From: an uncultured Candidatus Udaeobacter sp.
GTDB lineage: Bacteria; Verrucomicrobiota; Verrucomicrobiia; Chthoniobacterales; UBA10450
Assembly: GCA_955652245.1 (NCBI GenBank)
Contig: CATPAV010000172.1
Span: 1-10,839 of the forward strand
DNA length: 10,839 bases
Direction of reading: 5' to 3'
A model generated the notes under the pieces. It ran no database searches. It was not told the DNA's origin and saw only the letters and a program-made list of their open reading frames with translations. This document shows, piece by piece, positions 7,426 through 10,839 of this stretch; positions within the stretch are counted from its first letter, which is position 1; each line of letters starts with the position of its first letter. A program made the position numbers and the translations under genes.

Positions 7426-9921
7426 TCAATCCGCCCACAGAAAATGCTCCAGGCGCAAACGTTTGAGCCGCTCCTTTGCCTCGTCGCTCCGGCTGCCGCC
7501 GGATGCGGCCAGTTTTTCGTAGATAGCGGCAGCGGATTCCCATTTTGAATCGTCCTCCAACAGTCGCGCTGCGTTGAATCCCGCTTTGTAATACCAGAAG
7601 AGGTCGCGCCTCCGGTCCGGGCGAGCCTCATCCTCCAGGATTTTGTAAAACACGGCCAGAGCGCCAGCTCGGTCGCTTTGCTTTTCCAGGCAGAGGCCTT
7701 TTTTGAAAAGCGCCTGGTTGCGCCAGTGGATCGGCTCCTCCTTGTCGGAAATTAATTGATCATAAGCTTCGACCGCTCGCTGATAATTTGCGCTGCCAGC
7801 CATCTCAAAAAAAATGTCGCCCTTGCCGCAAAGCGCCTCTCTTTTCTCCGACGGTCGAGCGTTGCTCTTTAGCACCTCCTCATATAACAAAAGTGCATCC
7901 TGCGGCTTCCCCAGTTTCCGTTCGATCACAGCTTGCTCGTTGCGCGCAGCCCATTTCAAATCGCCATTCAATTGCACAACTTGATCAAACAGCAGGATCG
8001 CCCGGTCGAGCGAATGCTCGCCCATGCTCGACCTGGCCGATTCTGCCGCGAAAAAGAGCGCTTTCTCGCCAAGTGGGCCGTTCGGATTCTGCTGGGCTAG
8101 AATTTCAAACTGTGTTTGTGCGTTTGCGAAATCCTGGTGCCGATAATAAATCTCCGCCAATTTCATTCGAACATCCGGAACGAAGGACGAGGCGGCATGT
8201 TGTTGAAGAAAACGATTCGCCTGTTCGATGACTTTCGTTTCGTTAACATCCGCTGAGTCTTCAATCCAGATCATAAGATAATCGGCGCGCTCCGCCGCAG
8301 CCGTCGTTGGCTTTAAATCGGCCGCGCGCGCGAGGTCGTTCCGCGCTTCATCGAGACGCGGCGGCGTGGAATGGAAGGCCAGCTCGGCCAAACCAACCCA
8401 GGCTTCTGAGACGCGGGGATTCTTGGGAAAATCGCGAACAAATTCTCGCAGCGATTCGGCCGCTCTCTTCTCCCCTTTCGCGGCTTGCATCAAACCTTGC
8501 TCCAATCGCAAGTTGGCGCGCGATTCTTCATCGCCGCCCTGCTTTTCAAGTTCGTTGTAATCGGCCAAAAAACGGGCGTGATCACCCAGTTGCAGCCAGC
8601 CGGTGGATGCGTTGAAAAGCGCAAGTCCCGCCCATGGAGAAGCGGAATGCCCGATTTGTTCGAAGGCCGCGGTCGCCGCCTCAAAGCGTTTCGCGAGATA
8701 CTGCGCTTGCGCGGAGAGAAGATTGATTTGATCAAGTAAAAGCGCGCTTGGATGAAGCAAGCGGGCATAATCCAAAATCGCAATCGCCTCATCGAAATAT
8801 CGATCTTCCAACTCCAGTTGGGCAGACTCCAATAGGGCGGGCACGAGCGCAGGCGATTTGACGTCGCTGTGGCGCAGATCGCTAAACAATTGCCGAGCCC
8901 GTTCTCGGTGCCCGGCACGAACTTCAAGCCGAGCAAGATGCCATCGCGCGAACGCGCGCCGGGGCTGTTCTGGATGACGTACCCATCTTTCCAGTTCGTT
9001 GCGTGATGGTTTATGTTCGGCACGATAGAGTTCGTCTAGTTTTGCGAAAAGAATCGGGAGACCCGGATCCGCCGGATGATGATCGATAAATTGCTCAATG
9101 GCATCATCCCCGGCTTCGGGTGTTTTTAATTGCAGATGCGCATCGGCGATTCCGAAGAGTGCCGCGATTAGCGTGGCATGAGTGGCCCCCTCCGGTCTTT
9201 TCAGAAGCGCTTGTAACACAGCGATTGCTCTCTCGGGCCGCTGCAAAATCAGCTCGAGACGCCCGCGCAGAAGCCGTCGTTCCTTTCGCTCCGCGACTGA
9301 TTTCGGTTGCATCTCGTCCAGGATGCGTCGCGCCTTGCCGGCGTCGGCCTTGTCGATGTACAATTCGGCCGATCGAAGCTGCGCCGGGATAGACCATTCT
9401 TTGTCGCGGAGGAGAACCAATATCTTTGCCAGCGCTTCATCTTGTCTTCCCATCGCGCGCAACATTTCCGCCGCTCCAAACGTGGCTGCTCCGCGAAATA
9501 ATGAATTTGGGGCCGCCGCCAGTTCCTCGTAGAGCGGCAGCGCCTCGGCCCATCGATGCAAACTGGCAAGGGCTTGCGCGCGCCAAAACTTTGCCGATGG
9601 AACTTCGCGGAGCCGGGAATCCGCGAGCAACACGAGCGCGTCCTCTGGTTGCTTTGCGGTCACCTGAGCTTCCGCAAGTTTTTCCGCGACCGCGCGCCAC
9701 GTTTCATCGGCCAAACTATTGTCGAGCAGGGCTCGCAAACGTACGACGGCGACTTCCGGAACATCTTCGCGCAATGGTTTCGTCGCCTCCGCCAATGCAG
9801 GTGAAATTTCTGCGCGCAATGACTGGAAAAACCAGATCGATAATCCGATCAAAGCAATCCTCCACGCCCGTCTCTTGGCTTCAAGACTGAACCTTCGGCG
9901 TTCTGCGCGGGGCGTTTTCAT
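7426..9921 (-). CDS. exported or membrane-anchored TPR-repeat protein (831 aa)
   Basis: This is a long helical-repeat protein, probably an extracytoplasmic scaffold or assembly factor. The N-terminus is basic (MKTPRAERRR) and followed by a hydrophobic helix (AWRIALIGLSIWFF, 19-32) that is either an uncleaved anchor or a signal peptide with possible cleavage after LRA (37). The rest consists of degenerate tetratricopeptide-type helical pairs throughout, for example HRWAEALPLYEELAA, GRQDEALAKILVLLRD, RYFDEAIAILDYARLLHP, QDFANAQTQFEILAQQNP, GKPQDALLLYEEVLKSN and WESAAAIYEKLAASGG. These show the usual W/G/Y-A-A-P spacing. No catalytic domain was recognised. The C-terminus ends LRLEHFLWAD, a conserved-looking cap, inside 7426-7460. 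Its start codon overlaps the uvrA stop (ATGA, 9918-9921), so it is probably translationally coupled to uvrA, although the biochemical link is unclear. A role in cell-envelope assembly or secretion is possible but not shown. The family level is secure; the specific function is unknown. Confidence 0.9.
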   Translation of the reverse strand: MKTPRAERRRFSLEAKRRAWRIALIGLSIWFFQSLRAEISPALAEATKPLREDVPEVAVVRLRALLDNSLADETWRAVAEKLAEAQVTAKQPEDALVLLADSRLREVPSAKFWRAQALASLHRWAEALPLYEELAAAPNSLFRGAATFGAAEMLRAMGRQDEALAKILVLLRDKEWSIPAQLRSAELYIDKADAGKARRILDEMQPKSVAERKERRLLRGRLELILQRPERAIAVLQALLKRPEGATHATLIAALFGIADAHLQLKTPEAGDDAIEQFIDHHPADPGLPILFAKLDELYRAEHKPSRNELERWVRHPEQPRRAFARWHLARLEVRAGHRERARQLFSDLRHSDVKSPALVPALLESAQLELEDRYFDEAIAILDYARLLHPSALLLDQINLLSAQAQYLAKRFEAATAAFEQIGHSASPWAGLALFNASTGWLQLGDHARFLADYNELEKQGGDEESRANLRLEQGLMQAAKGEKRAAESLREFVRDFPKNPRVSEAWVGLAELAFHSTPPRLDEARNDLARAADLKPTTAAAERADYLMIWIEDSADVNETKVIEQANRFLQQHAASSFVPDVRMKLAEIYYRHQDFANAQTQFEILAQQNPNGPLGEKALFFAAESARSSMGEHSLDRAILLFDQVVQLNGDLKWAARNEQAVIERKLGKPQDALLLYEEVLKSNARPSEKREALCGKGDIFFEMAGSANYQRAVEAYDQLISDKEEPIHWRNQALFKKGLCLEKQSDRAGALAVFYKILEDEARPDRRRDLFWYYKAGFNAARLLEDDSKWESAAAIYEKLAASGGSRSDEAKERLKRLRLEHFLWAD

Positions 9922-10839
9922 GAAAGCTTCAACATTGGCCGCAGATATTTGCCTGTGAAACTATTTGGCAGGTTGATAATCTTTTCCGGCGGACCAGCCC
10001 CAACGATCTCGCCGCCGCGTTCGCCGCCTTCAGGCCCGAGGTCAATGATCCAGTCGGCGCATTTAATCATCTCGAGATTATGCTCAATCACGATCACTGT
10101 GTTACCCGCGTTGCGCAGCTTCATCAATACCTGCAGCAATTTCTCGATGTCGGCGAAGTGCAATCCAGTCGTCGGCTCGTCAAGAATGTAAACGGTCCGG
10201 CCGGTCGCTTTTTTCGCAAGCTCCGTCGCGAGTTTGACGCGTTGCGCTTCCCCTCCGGAAAGGGTCGTTCCAGCCTGACCAAGTCGCAGATAACCGAGGC
10301 CCACATCCAGCAATGAATTTAACTTTTCGGAAATGCTCGGCACGTTGCGGAAAAACCGCGCCGCTTCATCCACGGTCAAATCGAGAACATCAGCGATGTT
10401 CTTGCCTTTGTAGGTAATTTCAAGCGTCTCGCGATTGTAGCGCTTGCCATGGCACACTTCGCATTCCACGTAAACGTCCGGCAAAAAATGCATCTCAATC
10501 TTGATCAACCCACCGCCTTCGCAATTTTCGCAACGCCCGCCTTTAACATTAAAGCTGAAACGCCCGGCATCATAACCGCGTACCCGCGCCGCGGGCAATT
10601 GACTGAATAATTCACGGATTGGTGCGAACGCGCCGGTGTATGTGACTGGATTGGATCGGGGCGTGCGGCCGATCGCGCTTTGATCGATCACGATCGCTTT
10701 ATCAATCTGCTCCACTCCGCGAACGCTCTGATAAGTGCCGGGTTTTTCTTTCGAATTATAAAAATGTCGAAAGAGGCATCGCCGCAGAATATCATCCACT
10801 AACGTTGATTTGCCGCTGCCGGAGACCCCGGTCACACAG
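9918..10839 (-). CDS. uvrA: UvrA excinuclease ABC subunit A, C-terminal part
   Basis: The last 306 or so residues of UvrA are present; the N-terminal two-thirds lie beyond the right edge. UvrA dimers scan DNA for bulky lesions and load UvrB in nucleotide excision repair. The fragment is the second ABC ATPase module. It has Walker A GVSGSGKSTL right at the edge (about 10794-10830), and the zinc finger CENC-X19-CEVC followed by HGKRYN, the DNA-contacting module. The ABC signature LSGGEAQRVKLA, Walker B VYILDEPTTGLH and switch His in IVIEHN follow. The end, NSFTGKYLRPML, matches typical UvrA C-termini, so this end is complete. All ATPase motifs are intact. UvrA rather than a drug-resistance ABC-F protein is indicated by the zinc finger and by the GRTPRSNPVTYTGAF segment. 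The stop codon TGA (9918-9920) overlaps the TPR gene start, an operon arrangement. Paralogue UvrA2 cannot be wholly excluded from the C-terminus alone. Confidence 0.97.
   Translation of the reverse strand, partial: CVTGVSGSGKSTLVDDILRRCLFRHFYNSKEKPGTYQSVRGVEQIDKAIVIDQSAIGRTPRSNPVTYTGAFAPIRELFSQLPAARVRGYDAGRFSFNVKGGRCENCEGGGLIKIEMHFLPDVYVECEVCHGKRYNRETLEITYKGKNIADVLDLTVDEAARFFRNVPSISEKLNSLLDVGLGYLRLGQAGTTLSGGEAQRVKLATELAKKATGRTVYILDEPTTGLHFADIEKLLQVLMKLRNAGNTVIVIEHNLEMIKCADWIIDLGPEGGERGGEIVGAGPPEKIINLPNSFTGKYLRPMLKLS

Noticed and set aside
7414..7426. GATGC-CCG-GCATC mini-hairpin at the end of the TPR gene.
   Set aside because: A 5-bp stem with a 3-base loop and no T-run is too weak to call a terminator.

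Overview
This is a chromosomal window from a GC-moderate bacterium (about 55% GC by eye), probably from the Verrucomicrobiota, perhaps the soil Chthoniobacterales/Spartobacteria group. The lineage guess is inference: it rests on the overall look of the long TPR protein and its C-terminus, the cobalamin-dependent ribonucleotide reductase as the RNR seen, and start codons with weak or no Shine-Dalgarno sequences. No marker here proves it. Nothing looks phage- or IS-derived, and there is no CRISPR array or rRNA.

Layout. On the left, a tRNA-Ser(CGA) lies on the minus strand (100-189). It is followed on the plus strand by the decayed remnant of a homocysteine S-methyltransferase gene (277-682), which has lost two internal blocks and changed frame. 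Next is an intact plus-strand gene for a class II, adenosylcobalamin-dependent ribonucleotide reductase (nrdJ, 883-4023). It ends just before a perfect 9-bp inverted repeat that may act as a terminator. A second plus-strand unit follows: a long-form (593 aa) acyl-CoA dehydrogenase (4179-5960) and, two bases later from a TTG start, a ketol-acid reductoisomerase (ilvC-like, 5963-6970). The reductoisomerase keeps its catalytic residues but has an atypical NADPH-binding loop.

The right third is on the minus strand and converges on the ilvC-like gene. Read in its own direction it starts with the C-terminal ATPase half of UvrA (9918 to the window edge). UvrA overlaps by ATGA an 831-aa exported or membrane-anchored TPR-type protein (7426-9921). 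Last comes a 90-aa predicted secreted protein with two cysteines (7021-7293).

How the genes relate. NrdJ supplies deoxyribonucleotides and UvrA works in nucleotide excision repair, but they are in separate, opposed units and no joint system is evident. The acyl-CoA dehydrogenase/reductoisomerase pair is the least conventional arrangement: a branched-chain amino-acid biosynthesis enzyme family sits outside an ilv-leu operon, coupled to a fatty- or branched-acyl-CoA oxidising enzyme. I see no clear case for a new multi-gene system. The most useful leads are the divergent reductoisomerase and its partner, the uvrA-TPR coupling, the small secreted protein, and the methyltransferase relic.
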